In this document: positions 1 to 12,036 of the stretch, piece after piece | Layout: each line of letters begins with the position of its first letter | Position numbering within the stretch: position 1 is the first letter of the stretch | DNA from: Zeugodacus cucurbitae | Lineage: Eukaryota > Arthropoda > Insecta > Diptera > Tephritidae | DNA: 64,000 nt | Assembly (NCBI RefSeq): GCF_028554725.1 | Contig: NC_071668.1 | Span: forward strand, 71,398,719 to 71,462,718 | Direction of reading: 5' to 3' | Position numbers and translations under genes: made by a program | Notes under the pieces: model-generated | Databases searched by the model: none | The model's input: only the letters and a program-made list of their open reading frames with translations | What the model was told of the DNA's origin: nothing

Positions 1-474
1 ATATCCAATAAACCGTATTGTAGTCTAACTTCACTCAGATTCATTGTACTAGTAGGGTCAGAATTTTGTAATGCGCAGAACATAGCCTGTACTTTATTAA
101 CGCGTTCCGTAAACTGCGTCAATGAAGTCACTAATGTGTGACATTCAAGGCATACATAATTCGATAATCCGTCGTTTGGTCTTATCTAAAATTATAAAAA
201 GAAATATAAGTTGACATATGTATGTACATGAACAATTTGTAACATTTAGACAGCTTACATTAACCCAGAAAAATTTGCCAATTGTTGTAGCTAAACTACT
301 ATCCACTAATTTTCCGGGCTCATTGATTTCTGGAAAGACACACAAATGACTGTCATCATCTTCTTTAGCACATAATCGACACCAATGTTTCCAAGCCATG
401 TCATTAGTTGGTGAACTGGACTCAGTACGCGCCTCTGCTACTATTGCCTTTTGTGGTATTTTAGAGGCAAGCAT
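1..474 (-). CDS. ZAD zinc-finger protein gene, 5' part only (runs off left edge)
   Basis: Exon 1 is 474-259 (72 codons, phase 0); the minus-strand donor GTAAGC lies at 258-253. Exon 2 starts at 185 after an AG acceptor and stays open to base 1. The first exon carries WCRLC (Cys32/Cys35). The second begins IRPNDGLSNYVCLEC (Cys84/Cys87). Together these are the four zinc-binding cysteines of a ZAD (zinc-finger-associated domain), the N-terminal dimerisation module of many insect C2H2 factors. The intron splits the ZAD exactly as in the six ZAD-bearing genes downstream, so this is another member of the array, transcribed the opposite way. The zinc fingers lie outside the window. It stands head-to-head with the gene at 1017, 542 bp away. 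Confidence 0.85.
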
Positions 475-1016
475 TGTTCACTATTTCTCCAGCTTTCTAT
501 TTTTTAACTCAATGTATCGTTATTTGTAACAAATATGAAAGTAATAATCACAATCACTCATTAAATTAAGCAGAAATGTTGATAGAATTTTTTATCTTGA
601 AAAATCCAAGCTGCGTAATGTCAAATGCATAAATACAGGGTTGCTTTCTACAACAGTCTGAAACGAAATAAGATGGAACACAGTGCATAACTGTTGACTC
701 AGACAAGCTAAAAGAATAATTTCTAACATTAAACAATATGTAGATGTTTATTACAAATATGTGAAAATGAAATTCTTATTTATTTTAAAATTGTTAATTA
801 TTAATAAAATTGATTTATTAGTACTAAATAATATTAAATATTATTGAACTCGCACAGTGTGAACCATATTTATATGACCTGTTCCGTTTTCAGTACAGTT
901 CCTTAATAACTAAACGGTACGTTGTGGTAGAGATTTGTTATAAGTTGACAATGGTAAACAATATGAGGGATTCATTAGCTTTAATTGAATAATTAAGCTT
1001 TGAAAGAATTTTTAGC
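475..1016. promoter_or_regulatory. Intergenic interval between divergent ZAD genes, candidate shared promoter
   Basis: This 542-bp AT-rich gap separates the start codons of two divergently transcribed ZAD genes, so both promoters must lie in it. I see no TATCGATA motif here, unlike upstream of several other members, and no convincing core element. The role is inferred from position only. Confidence 0.4.
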
Positions 1017-2619
1017 ATGTCGAAAGTAAAAAATATGGATTTTGATTGGAATATTTGGTGTCGTTTCTGTGCGAAAGCCGATGTAAATAATATCAACATA
1101 TTTGCTGCTCAGACCACAAAGTGCAACAAAATGAATTTGATTCCTGCAATAAGTAAATTTTTTAATATTCAGGTATATAATTTGTATTAAACAAAATTTC
1201 AAATTTGAAATAACTTTCATCTCCAAATAGTTCAACCAGCCAGAAAAGATGCCAGAGGTTATTTGTTCTGAATGTCTTTTAGTGCTAACATCTTTGGTCA
1301 CATTTGCTGCTCGTGTATGTAAGGTACAAGAAATGTTTAAAGAAATACTAAAATCTGAAGAAGGCACAACGATAGACATCAACTCCTTATATAAAAAATA
1401 TGAAATAGAACAAGATTCATCCTCATTCTTAAACATGCAAACAACACCATTTTCAGTCGATTTAGTTGATGAGCTACCTACAGATGATTTAGAAAGTGAA
1501 CTTAATCGAAATGTGAATTGTAAAGATCCGTTTGATGAAGACTCCGAATGGGAATGGAGTGGATCAACAGATAGCACAACAACCTTTGAAAGTGATATTC
1601 CAGTTACGAAAAATAGGACACAAACGGAAAATTTGAGTAATGAAAATATGCCTGAAAATGCTTTGAATTCTGTTGTGAAGCAAAGTCGTAATGAATATAA
1701 GTACCTTTGTAAACATTGTCCAAAACGCTTTCAACAATTCAACAGCTTTAGGTTGCATGTGAAGAAAAAACATGGGCACATACTCCCATTAGAGGAGTTT
1801 TCATGTCCTAACTGTGATTTAGTATTTCAAAAGAAGCGTTTAATGGCCCAACACATCAAATCTGTACATGCTGATAAGACGGCTTTTATATGTGAGGAGT
1901 GCGGAGAAATTATGGGCAGTAAATCCACATTACGCGACCATATGTACACACACACAAATTATGCGCCTTTCGAATGTAAAGATTGTGGTAAATGTTTTAA
2001 GCAGAAGACCCGTCTAAAGGTAAGGCGATTACGCAAATTATGAAATAATTACTTATCATATCATTTGTAGATACACATGGATATACATGGAGAAAAGCAT
2101 ATTTGTGTTGAGTGTGGCTTGCAATTGAGCTCTCGCGCTACACTATATAGTCATTCACTTGTTCATTCCGATGTAACGCCACATAAGTGTGACTATTGTG
2201 GACGTGCCTTTAAGCGTTCAAAAACATTGAAAAATCATCTTATTCTCCATACTGGACTAAAACCATATTCATGTGATTTTTGTGATAAGACCTTTTCAAA
2301 TGGTACTAGTTGTCGAACACACAAAAAACGTGTACATCCTGATGAATTTGCTGCTCAGGAGGCTTCTGGAGAAAAACCGAACAAAGTTAAAAATATACCC
2401 AAGTTGGCTGTCTTAAAAGCGGTGTAAGTATATTTATACATTATCTGCACATTACAGAATATTAATAAATAAATCCTTAGTACCCGAACAGCCAAGAACC
2501 TTACACCTGTAGCGCCGAAACAGAGCGGGAATTTTTCTCTTGGCAAAAAACACAGATTAGAGCAAAAACATATAGATACCAATGAAGAAGTTACTGCAAA
2601 GAAGAATACGGCACTATAA
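1017..2619 (+). CDS. ZAD C2H2 zinc-finger protein (seven fingers)
   Basis: Exons 1017-1172, 1231-2019, 2071-2423 and 2481-2619, all with GT-AG introns, give about 478 residues. The ZAD cysteines are WCRFC (15/18) and ICSEC (64/67); it has CRFC where the paralogues have CRLC. An acidic linker with a DPFDEDS motif leads to four fingers in exon 2 and three in exon 3. Intron 2 cuts the fourth finger just before its first zinc-binding His. The paralogues' second finger is missing here. The tail has VLKAV, then NLTPVAPKQSGNF and GKK. It is presumably a nuclear DNA-binding factor that dimerises through the ZAD; its targets are unknown. The start at 1017 is chosen because it opens directly into the ZAD. 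AATAAA follows at 2634. Confidence 0.88.
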
Positions 2620-3019
2620 CAAAAATAACAATCAATAAAATTAATTGTAAAATAAACTATAAATTGATTATATTAAAATAAGTTTTAAAATAAAAATACA
2701 TACATATTAGCATGCATATGAGTTTTATAATAAATAAATAGTATTATGCTCATTAATTTTGTCTTTTGTCTTGCTTTAGACCGGCATAAAACTGTAATTC
2801 AATCGAAGATCTACTATAAATATGTATAAGTGTCACATAAATTATATTTTTCAACTGTTCAAAAAACATTTAATTACAGAAATTGGATATTGAAATCGCA
2901 AAAATAACTTAGATAAATTCATCGACATTACTGAAATCGATTATAATTTCACATTCCCTTTTGTTTTGCACAAATAGTGAATTTCTATGTGAATAAGCTG
3001 CTGACGTATTTTGTAAACA
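2620..3019. other. Intergenic region before the ZAD-less gene
   Basis: This is 400 bp of AT-rich sequence with the 3' flank of the first gene and the 5' flank of the second. I searched it for a ZAD-type exon (a WCRLC-like motif) on the plus strand and saw none. It contains ATCGACATTACT near 2921-2932, also found at 5129-5140 upstream of the next gene. Confidence 0.5.
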
Positions 3020-4729
3020 ATGGATAAAAAGAATAATAAGGATAAACCTCCACTTGAGTCCATTTTTATTCCTGCATATCCTATTATCAAAGCACCATTC
3101 TTAAAAACTCAACAACAAATTTTTGTAGCTAGTTTACCTGTAATATGTGAGCCCGACATAGTGATTAAAACAGAAGATGACCAACAGGATGATGATTGCG
3201 AAGTTAAAGAAACAAAAAGCGAGAAGCGGACTGTGGAAACGCCGCCACCGCCAAGGAGTACAACATTCTTTGATCATGACGATACAAGTAGCAGCAGCGA
3301 TGACTACGGTGCGGACGATAACGACTTTTTTGAAGATGCGAAGTATAGAAGCAAAACAAAAAGCACCGAAAAAGGAAGTATTAGTGAAAATAAATCGTTA
3401 AAGGATGCCGACGGAACTGAATATAAAGTTACCTGTAAAATGTGCACAATGGGATTTCAACGTATAAGCAACTACAAAACACACATGAAAAAGAAACATA
3501 AAATTGATTTAAATGAGTCTGAAGACGGTACAAGGAGAAAAGTGAAGAAACGTTTATCGACTGCGGAAAGACGTTTACTGGAACCCAAGATAAAATGCAG
3601 TATCTGTTCAATGGGTTTTCAACGTAGTAGCAACTACACAAGTCACATGAAGAAAATACATAAAATAGTTGGCGATGCAACGCCGTTTAGTTGTCCAAAT
3701 TGTCCGCGTAAATACGAATTTGAGTACGAGTTGAAACGTCACATGAAAAAATACATACCATTGGATGAGAGACTCATATTCCCATGTCCGCAATGTGATA
3801 GAAAATTCCAAACAAAAGTTCATGTGACACGACACATCCAATTTGTTCACGACAATTCCCGTCCATTTATATGTGAGGAATGTGGCGAGGCTGTCCACAC
3901 TAGAACCATCTTGCGTGAACATATGCTCACACATACAGACTATTCACCGTATGAATGCAAAGTATGCGGCAAGAGCTTTAAACAAAAGCAAAGACTAAAG
4001 GTATTTGAAAACATGTAAACCGGTCAAAGTATAGTTAATAAAAAATTTATTTTCATTTATAGCGACACATGGATATTCATGGAGAAAAGCACATTTGCAC
4101 AGTATGTGGCAAAGAATTGAGTTCTCGTTGTACACTTAATAAACATTTACTGGTGCACACAGAAGATAAAGCGCATAAATGTGAATTTTGTGGGCGTGCA
4201 TTCAAACTTATTAAAACTTTAAAAGTGCATTTAAATATTCACACTGGTGAAAAGAGATATGAATGCAATTTTTGCGATAAAGTGTTCTCGGCACCTTCGA
4301 CGCGTCGTCAACACAAAAAGAAAAAACATCCTGAGAAGCTACTTGAACTAGAGATGTTAAAGGCAAAATCACATATTAAAAACGATGAGACCAGTGGGGA
4401 TAACTCGTTGTGAGTGAAAACAAATATTCCAATAAATATGTTTATGTTTTTATTTCATTAATTTTTATTTCTATGTGCAGAGCGAGTAATCCAAACGATA
4501 AAGGCAATAACGAAGCAATGGATTACTCGTCAAGCATGAATCAGCCAACAACTAGCGCCGCTATGTTTTTTAAAAATACCGCAATACCGAAAGGTAAGTT
4601 TTATAATATCTGTAAGCATGAAGGTTATAACTATTGTGTTCCTGTTTTAATATTATTTGTTTTTCCTTAGATTATCCTCTGCCGGACTTCAGAATGTTGG
4701 ATTTTGTTGGTAGAATGATGATGGAGTAA
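3020..4729 (+). CDS. C2H2 zinc-finger protein, ZAD-less paralogue (nine finger units)
   Basis: Exons 3020-4000, 4063-4409, 4481-4593 and 4671-4729 give about 499 residues. There is no ZAD. The protein opens with MDKKNNKD and a segment (ESIFIPAYPI, then QQIFVASLPV) resembling the LPVEEIFVADLPV linker motif of its neighbours, so it looks like a family member that lost its ZAD exon and starts in the linker. An acidic, Ser/Asp-rich stretch precedes the fingers. Finger 1 is duplicated: CTMGFQRISNY and CSMGFQRSSNY units lie about 60 residues apart. The unit that follows ends HMKKY, so its last His is replaced. The finger-splitting intron (RLK|RHM) is at the family position. The C-terminal exons differ from the family: the SKQ(N/S)G motif is absent, and the phase-1 intron at 4594-4670 leads to a short last exon ending RMMME. 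AATAAA follows at 4743. Confidence 0.85.
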
Positions 4730-5402
4730 CAAAAATGTATCGAATAAAGATCGAAATCGAAAAATTAATGTCGAAAAAGCTTTAATATTCATTATATGCT
4801 GTCAGTCAGCTTATGGGCAGCCTTCGAAGGTCTCTGGAATACATATATTCATTGTAACATAATTACATACTTATATGAAAAACTTTGTTTTAAATTATTC
4901 TAAATAAATGTAGTTACCATTTTAGAAAATTATGTACATATATGACCAAAGTACTTATTTTCGAGAGTCAGATAATTCCAATTCGTCTAATAAGAAAAAT
5001 AGTCGAAAATCAGAATCCAACGAAAACGATTTTATTATAATTAGAATTTCTTTATGAACAACAAATTATTTATTGTGTGGTCTCCAAGTCGATAGTGAAC
5101 GTAAACTCAATTTTATCGATATAGATATATCGACATTACTTTGGCATCTCAAAAAGGTTAACAAAACATTTGTTACAAATTACAGAAAAGCACTAATTTA
5201 CTAGTGTGTATACATCATTAATATTCATAAGTAAAGAACATTATTTTAAGTGCAAATAAACGACATTGTGGCGGAATAATAAAGTTCATTAAATATCTAT
5301 TTTTAATATTGACATACTTCAGAAAAAGTGGGAAGCCATATATGTGTTGTATATTTGAGGTAATCTCTAACAGCAACGGAAGGAAAATTAAACTTACAAA
5401 AA
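4730..5402. other. Intergenic region
   Basis: The 3' flank of the ZAD-less gene and the 5' flank of the next ZAD gene. Apart from the TATCGATA site listed separately, I see only AT-rich sequence. Confidence 0.5.
5114..5121. promoter_or_regulatory. DRE-like motif TATCGATA
   Basis: A perfect palindromic TATCGATA lies 282 bp upstream of the next start codon. In Drosophila this octamer is the DNA-replication-related element bound by DREF and overlapped by BEAF-32 sites. The same octamer recurs upstream of three further genes of the array. Confidence 0.45.
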
Positions 5403-7249
5403 ATGTCGGATATTGAATTGAATCAAAAATATCCCTTGGTACTTGAGGAAACCAATCCTTTTATTGAGGAATGGAAACGTTGGTGTCGGCTCTGTGCAAA
5501 GGCTGATGTACAATGTATTAATGTTTTATCAGGACACTGTGTGCAATCCACACTCGCAAGTGATAATTACAATTCTTTAAACATACTTGCCGCTATAGAA
5601 GAATTTTTTCACGTACAAGTAAGTTGGTGTTAATATAAAAGAGATATTTAATAAACATAAACACATTATCCATATTTTTAGATTAAAGAAGATGAGAAGC
5701 TCTCACCTTTTGTATGTGCTGAGTGTTACGAGGTGGTAACATCTTTTGTTAAATTTAATGCTAACATCAAAAAGGTCCAGCAATTGTACGATGAGCTTTT
5801 GCATAGCGATGATAAAACCAAACTCAATATATCAGCTTTATATGATAAGTATGGTCTATTCAGGGATGAAACTATTTCGACACAAACCAGTACCAAACTA
5901 CCAGTGGAAGAAATTTTCATTGCTGATTCACCAGTGCCGAAGTGTTCTAATTTTTCGATACAAATAAAAAATGAAAGATCAGATGAATTCCCAGCAGAAG
6001 TATTCATTAAAGAATTTGACAAAAAAGAAGAATTTCAAGATCCATTTGGTGAAGAGGAAGTACTTACTGGTATGCAAAACAATTCTCCACTAAATGAAGA
6101 TGAAAATAATAGCAGAAGTGAAGACTTGAATGTGCCAATGGATACCGAAGATTCAGATGAAGACGTAGAAGAAGAAGAAGAAGTTTGTACAAACAATAGA
6201 ATTAATAATGACAGTGTGGAATCGGAAGATTCTACCGAAATATCCAAAGAAACTGAATATACTTGTAGTATTTGTTTAATGCGTTTTCATCGTAGAAGTA
6301 ACTATTCGGTACATGTAAAGAAAAAGCATGATAAAATTGTATGCACGCATTGCCCAAGCTTATTTGATAGTAAACCAATTTTAAAGCAGCACATGAAAGA
6401 TCATCGACAATTATTCCCCTGCCCGCACTGCGATCGAAAGTTCGTAACAAAAGAATATGTATCTCAACACATAAAATTTATACATGATGATGAACGTCCA
6501 TTCATTTGCGAGACGTGCGGTGATGCCGTGCGCACGAAAGGACAACTTAAAGAACACATGTTGACACACACAGACTATTCTCCCTTTGAATGCAAAGAAT
6601 GTGGCAAATGTTTCAAGCAAAAGCAACGTTTAAAGGTATTTATAACACAAAAGCCCCAATAAAACTATACATTATAAAATATTTGATATCCTTTCAGCGC
6701 CATATGCAGATACACGGAGACAAGCATATCTGTACGGAATGCGGCAAGCAACTGAGCACGCGCGCTACACTAAATAGTCACCTACTAGTGCATTCCGACA
6801 AGATGCCACACAAATGTGATTATTGTGGACGGCTTTTCAAACGTGCTAAAACGCTTAAAAATCATTTAATTGCACATACTGGCCTTAGACCGTATTCTTG
6901 TGACTTTTGTGACAAAACCTTTTCAACTGGACCGAGCTGTCGTTTTCACAAGAAAACTATGCATCCAGTTGAATTGGCTGCACAAGAGGCGGCAGGCGTG
7001 AAAACATATACGAAGAATATACCAAATTTAGATGTTTTAAAGGCCGTGTAAGTGTATTAAAAAATCTTTTCAGAAATTATGATGAAGTACCTAATTACGT
7101 TTAATATTTTCAGTTCGCGCACTGCGGAGAATCTTACTCCTCTAGCATCCAAACAAAACGGTTATGCTACATTTGATAGGAAAAAAGAGCCGCCAAAAGC
7201 GGATATTGAAACAAAATCGAACGAAGCAATTATGGCAGTTGATGCATAA
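5403..7249 (+). CDS. ZAD C2H2 zinc-finger protein (eight fingers)
   Basis: Exons 5403-5618, 5682-6635, 6698-7047 and 7114-7249 give about 551 residues. ZAD cysteines are 28/31 (WCRLC) and 84/87 (VCAEC). The linker carries LPVEEIFIADSPV, then DPFGEEE and a run of Asp/Glu (DEDVEEEEE). Eight C2H2 fingers follow: five in exon 2, the last split by intron 2 after RLK, and three in exon 3. Linkers between fingers are TDYSPF, GDKH, SDKMPH and TGLRPY rather than the canonical TGEKP. The tail has NIPNLDVLKAV and ENLTPLASKQNG. It is a probable nuclear DNA-binding regulator that dimerises through the ZAD. A TATCGATA site lies upstream. It most resembles the genes at 7966 and 10311 in its tail subtype (SKQNG). 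Confidence 0.9.
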
Positions 7250-7965
7250 GAACTTAGAAAAACCAGTGGCATAGAATTGATTTTGAATTAACAATGATGG
7301 TTCGAAGAAAAACTATGCATACATGTGTGTGTTTGTAAAAAATATTTATTGTGTTTGAAAAACATTAATATTATTTGATGTATATTTAATATATACAACT
7401 AAACAAAAATATATAAACATACATATATGTATATAGATACCTATGCACTTTACTCAAAATGCAATAAATTTAATAAAATACAATTAACATTTTATTAAAT
7501 CACAAATAGTCTGTGTTTATAATTTTACTTTATATTTACATGTCAGTGCTTGAGTATGCGATGCATTTATTTTCAATGATTATTAATTAATTTATACTAA
7601 AGAAAATTTGAATGGCTTCAACAGAAAATTCCCTTTAATAACATAAAAATTACTTTCTTTAATGAAATAAAGAAAATATAAAAAATATTTAATCAGGAAT
7701 AAGACGTATGCATATCGATAGATAATCATTTTCTCAATGTATCGAGCTTATCGAGTATATCCATGTTCCATTTCTAATTTCATGCAACAATAAAATTAAT
7801 GTGAAACATTTTAGTTTACCGCTGCTTTAAATTGCTAATTTTCCCATTTACATGTTTGTAACCTTTTATGCAAATGGGCAAAATTTGTGAAACACCTTTT
7901 GAAGTTAATATTTGTAGTACAAAATAGGATTAATTGTCGTCCGCCTGTACACGCAAGAACTAAGA
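7250..7965. other. Intergenic region
   Basis: AT-rich, with a poly(A)-signal-like AATAAA near 7462 and a TATCGATA site at 7713-7720. No coding signal is seen on either strand. Confidence 0.5.
7713..7720. promoter_or_regulatory. DRE-like motif TATCGATA
   Basis: A perfect octamer 246 bp upstream of the start codon at 7966, followed within 40 bp by two further TATCGA-like half sites (GTATCGAG, TTATCGAG). Its position is like that of the other array members. Confidence 0.45.
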
Positions 7966-9783
7966 ATGGCAGATTTTTATAAAAATAATAGTGACCATAT
8001 TGGCATCATGTCAGAAGACACATTTGCCGATGAATGGAAAAGTTGGTGCCGCCTTTGTGCCCGTGCTGACGCCGAATATATTAATATCATATCCACACAA
8101 TGGAAAATGCCTATGCCAGCAATTAGTGCATGCAACAGCAGTAGTATTGCTACTGTTATAGAAGAACTCTTTCATGTGCAAGTAAATAACAAATGTTTTA
8201 TACACAAAAACAATGCTTTACAATTTTACCTACTACTTTTCAGATACAAGAGGATGAGAAGTTGTCGAAAGTAGTTTGTGCAGAATGTTATCAATTAGTT
8301 ACTTCATGGATAAAATTTAGGGAACGCGTGAAAAGAGTTCAAGAAATGTACAGTGATCTACAAAATCACCATTACTTACACAAGTTGAGTTCAAAATTGT
8401 TGTATGAAAAATACAATATAATTGAAAATGAACCATTTTTGACATCAAACACCAACAAACTGCCTGTTGAAGAAATTTTCGTTGCTGATTTACCAATCAC
8501 AAATATACCAGAGTTAACAGAAATTGAAGTAAAAAGTGAGAAAAAGTCTGATGAAGTTCCGGCTGAAATGCTGTTAACCGACTTTGAAAAGAGCGATGAA
8601 TTTGTTGATCCAATAGGTGATGTGGATGCCGGTATGGATAATCTTGATACTCCTATGACTGAAGAAGATGATGGCAGCAGTGATAGTGAACAAAGTGAAA
8701 GCAAATTTGAGTGTTTAAATAATGATTCAGAAAACGTTGAAAAAAGAACAGAGAAAATCTTAAAAAATCATAACCAAGACTTTGAATATAATTACACTTG
8801 CAAAAAGTGCACACAAGGTTTTCAACGTCTTAAAAACTACATCACTCATATGAAAAAGAAATATGGCGAAATTAATTGCCCTCAATGCACCGGATCATTT
8901 AAAAATGCAATTAAACTAAGGCTGCATATGAAAATTCATCCAAAAGCGTTTCCATGTACACTTTGTGATAAAAAGTTTGAAACAAAAACCCGACTAGCAA
9001 AGCATATAAGTTGTGCACATGAAGATGAACAACCGTTGATTTGTGAAGTATGCGGTGTTACTTTGCGCTCGAGAAAGCAACTCAGAGAACATATGCTCCA
9101 ACACACAGACTACTCACCGTTTGAATGTAAAGTTTGTGGCACATCTTTTAAAATAAAAAGTCGACTGAAGGTAAGACACCATAGAATGCTTAAACAAATT
9201 TTATTCATTAATTTTTTTATTTTCTTTTTAGCGGCACATGCAAATACATGGAGACAAATATATTTGTCCTGAATGTGGTAAACAATTGAGTACGCGTGCT
9301 ACACTCAAAAGCCACTTGCTTGTTCATTCCGATCAGATGTCACACAAGTGTGATTATTGTGGACGACTCTTTAAGCGAGCCAATACGCTGAAGAACCATT
9401 TGATTGCGCATACCGACCTTAGACCGTACGCCTGCGATTTTTGTGATAAAAGATTCTCAACAGGGCCAAGTTGTAGATTTCATAAAAAGACAATGCATCC
9501 GAAGGAGTTGGCTGAACTGGAGGCATCCGGAGCTAAAGCATATACCAAAAATATACCAACTTTAAATGTACTAAAGGCAGTGTAAGTTATGCAAGCAAGG
9601 CATTAGATTATTGATTAAAAATTCTATATTATATTTTGTTGTTAAAGATCGCGAACGGGCGAGAATTTCAAGCCGCTGGCATCGAAACAAAATGGTTGCG
9701 TGCATTTCGACAAGGACATACAGGCTAAAACTGTAGTTGCGAGTTCAACTACGACTACAAATGCTACAAACGTACAGGATTAA
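7966..9783 (+). CDS. ZAD C2H2 zinc-finger protein with a defective first finger
   Basis: Exons 7966-8181, 8244-9170, 9232-9581 and 9648-9783 give about 542 residues. ZAD cysteines are 28/31 and 84/87 (VCAEC). The linker has LPVEEIFVADLPI and DPIGDVD followed by an acidic Ser-rich stretch. Eight finger units follow. The first ends HMKKKY where the paralogues have HMKKKH, so its second zinc-binding His is Tyr and it may not fold as a normal finger. Intron 2 splits finger five (RLK|RHM). The tail has NIPTLNVLKAV and ENFKPLASKQNG and ends in a Thr-rich stretch. The last intron's acceptor (GTTGTTAAAG) is pyrimidine-poor near the AG, but the frame and conserved tail support it. Confidence 0.88.
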
Positions 9784-10310
9784 AAAATATAAATTTTTAA
9801 TTCTAGTTGAAAAAGAGTACGACGAAAATTTAGTTGTAAAATCTACATATTTTTTATGTTTGCATACATAGTTTGCACTTCAATGAAGTGCTGGTATGGT
9901 ATCAGATATTAATTAGTTGTAAGTTTAAATAATTTATATATAATTGTTTTTCGACGTATAGAAGTTCTGTGTTATTTTTTTTAACATTTGGGGTACTTTA
10001 GATTAGTAATGTAAACTACAAGCTTTATTTAATAAACTTTTCAAAAATAAAATAAAAAATATGATCTCTTTGTTAAAAATTAAACTTATTTGTTGCTTAA
10101 TATCCTTCACTGGATTCAACAATTAGTATTTTTAACATAATTTTCAACTGTTTACAGTTTCCACCACACTATGGTGGAATCAAATGGTGAATATAATTTG
10201 TTAAAAAATATCGATAAATTATTCACATACCTGAAGTTTGGAGATTCATGAAAACGAAAAGTGATAAGTAAACAAACAATAAATTTAAAACATAAACAAA
10301 TTCTTTCGTG
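9784..10310. other. Intergenic region
   Basis: AT-rich, with AATAAA near 10031 and a TATCGATA site at 10209-10216. No gene is seen. Confidence 0.5.
10209..10216. promoter_or_regulatory. DRE-like motif TATCGATA
   Basis: A perfect octamer 95 bp upstream of the start codon at 10311, the closest spacing in the array. Confidence 0.45.
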
Positions 10311-12036
10311 ATGTCGGGTGTCCTTTTAACTAAAACTGAACAGTTCTCCAATTCTACCGAACATATTTATGTAGATAAATGGAAAACTTGGTGCCGGCTC
10401 TGTGCTAATGATGATGTGGACGGCATTAATATTATTTCAGGGCAGAGCTCACAAGGCCTGAATATAAATAGTGATATCAATGATATTGACATAGTTCATA
10501 CAGTAGGGGAATTGTTTCATATCCATGTAAGAGTATTGTTTACTATTCCAATGAATTTTGTTAAAATTTGCTATTTTTTAGATACAAGAAGATGAAAAAC
10601 TTTCACAAATAATTTGCCTAGAGTGCTGCAAATTTGTAAAAAGTATAATTAAATTCAGCGAACGCGTAAACAGGGTCCAACAGTTGTATGCTGAGCTGCA
10701 TAGTTGCACAGATAAAATAACGCTCGATTTAAGTATGTTGTTAGATAAATATGGTATTTATAAAGATGAATCACTTATAACGCAACAACAAAGCGAACTG
10801 CCAGTTGAGGAAATTTTTGTTGCCGACTTGCCAGTTACGACCGAAGTCGACACTAATTTAAAGAATCAGTGTAAAACAGTGCAAGTAAAAGGAGACACGA
10901 CTGTTCCAATTGGCTGGCAGAAAAATGAATTCAATGATCCAATAGGCGATGTGGACGAAAATTTAGATCAAATGTCATGTACTTCATCTGTGTCCGAAGG
11001 CAACAGCTGTAGTGAAGATAATTGCTTTGATAATGATACAGAATCATCAGATTGCAATATAAAACAAACCAAAACAACAGTTGAAGTAACTGAGGAGAAC
11101 GCAAAGGATATAGATCACTTGTGTAGCGTGTGCTCGCAAAGTTTTCAACGTCGATGCAACTATTCTACACACATGAAGAGAAAACATGGTATAATCGTTT
11201 GTCCACAATGCCCGAGTTCATACAAAACAGCGTCTCTTCTTAAGAAACATATGGCAGATCACCAAAAGTTATTTAGTTGTCCACAATGTGATGAAAAATT
11301 CGAAAGGAAGGGGACTCTTGGTAATCATATAAGAAATGAGCATAAATTTAGTAGCCCATTTGTCTGTGAAGCATGTGGCGAAGCACTACGTACAAAAAAA
11401 CAACTGAAACAGCATATGTTGACACATACCGACTACACACCATTTGTGTGTAAGGAATGTGGCAAGAGTTTCAAAGAGAAATACAGACTAAAGGTAAGTT
11501 AAAATTAAAAAAAATATAACATAACTGATTTAATAATTTACAAAATTACAGCGACACTTGGAAATCCATGGTGATAAACTCATCTGCACTGAATGTGGAA
11601 AACAGCTAAGTTGCCGTGCAACCTTCAATAGTCACATGTTAGTACATTCCGATAAGATGCCACACAAATGCGACTACTGTGGTCGTGCATTTAAGCGTGC
11701 CAAGACACTAAAATATCATTTAATAGCACACACAGGACTCAGACCGTATTCTTGCGACTTTTGTGACAAAACATTTTCAACCGGCTCAAGTTGTCGTTTT
11801 CACAAAAAGACTATGCACCCAGTTGAATTGGCGGCCTTAGAAGCGTCTGGCGCAAAGGCCTATACAAAAAATGTGCCAAATTTGGATGCATTACGAGCTG
11901 TGTAAGTAAAAAATAATAATCGTACTTAGTCGTATATTAAATTTTTGAATTAAATTCTTTTAGTGCGCGTACAGGCCAAAATTTTATACCGTTGACATCC
12001 AAACAAAATGGTTATGGAAACTTAAAAAATATATAA
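10311..12036 (+). CDS. ZAD C2H2 zinc-finger protein (eight fingers)
   Basis: Exons 10311-10526, 10582-11493, 11552-11901 and 11964-12036 give about 516 residues. The ATG at 10311 gives exactly 72 codons in exon 1, as in most paralogues. ZAD cysteines are 28/31 (WCRLC) and 84/87 (ICLEC). The linker has LPVEEIFVADLPV and DPIGDVD. Eight fingers follow, five in exon 2 and three in exon 3, with intron 2 splitting finger five (RLK|RHL). The tail has NVPNLDALRAV and QNFIPLTSKQNG and ends shortly after, so this is the shortest tail of the family. It is a probable ZAD-dimerising nuclear factor. Confidence 0.9.

Noticed and set aside
993..1577. Long minus-strand frame opposite the first ZAD gene, and similar Ser-rich antisense frames opposite the linkers of other members
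   Set aside because: The plus strand has the ZAD, conserved splice sites and fingers; the antisense Ser/Leu runs come from GAA/GAT-rich acidic linkers.
7041..7113. Possible regulated intron retention, since the last common intron opens with an in-frame stop in every ZAD paralogue
   Set aside because: A phase-2 intron beginning GTAAG or GTGAG always creates TAA or TGA at once, so the shared stop needs no special explanation.
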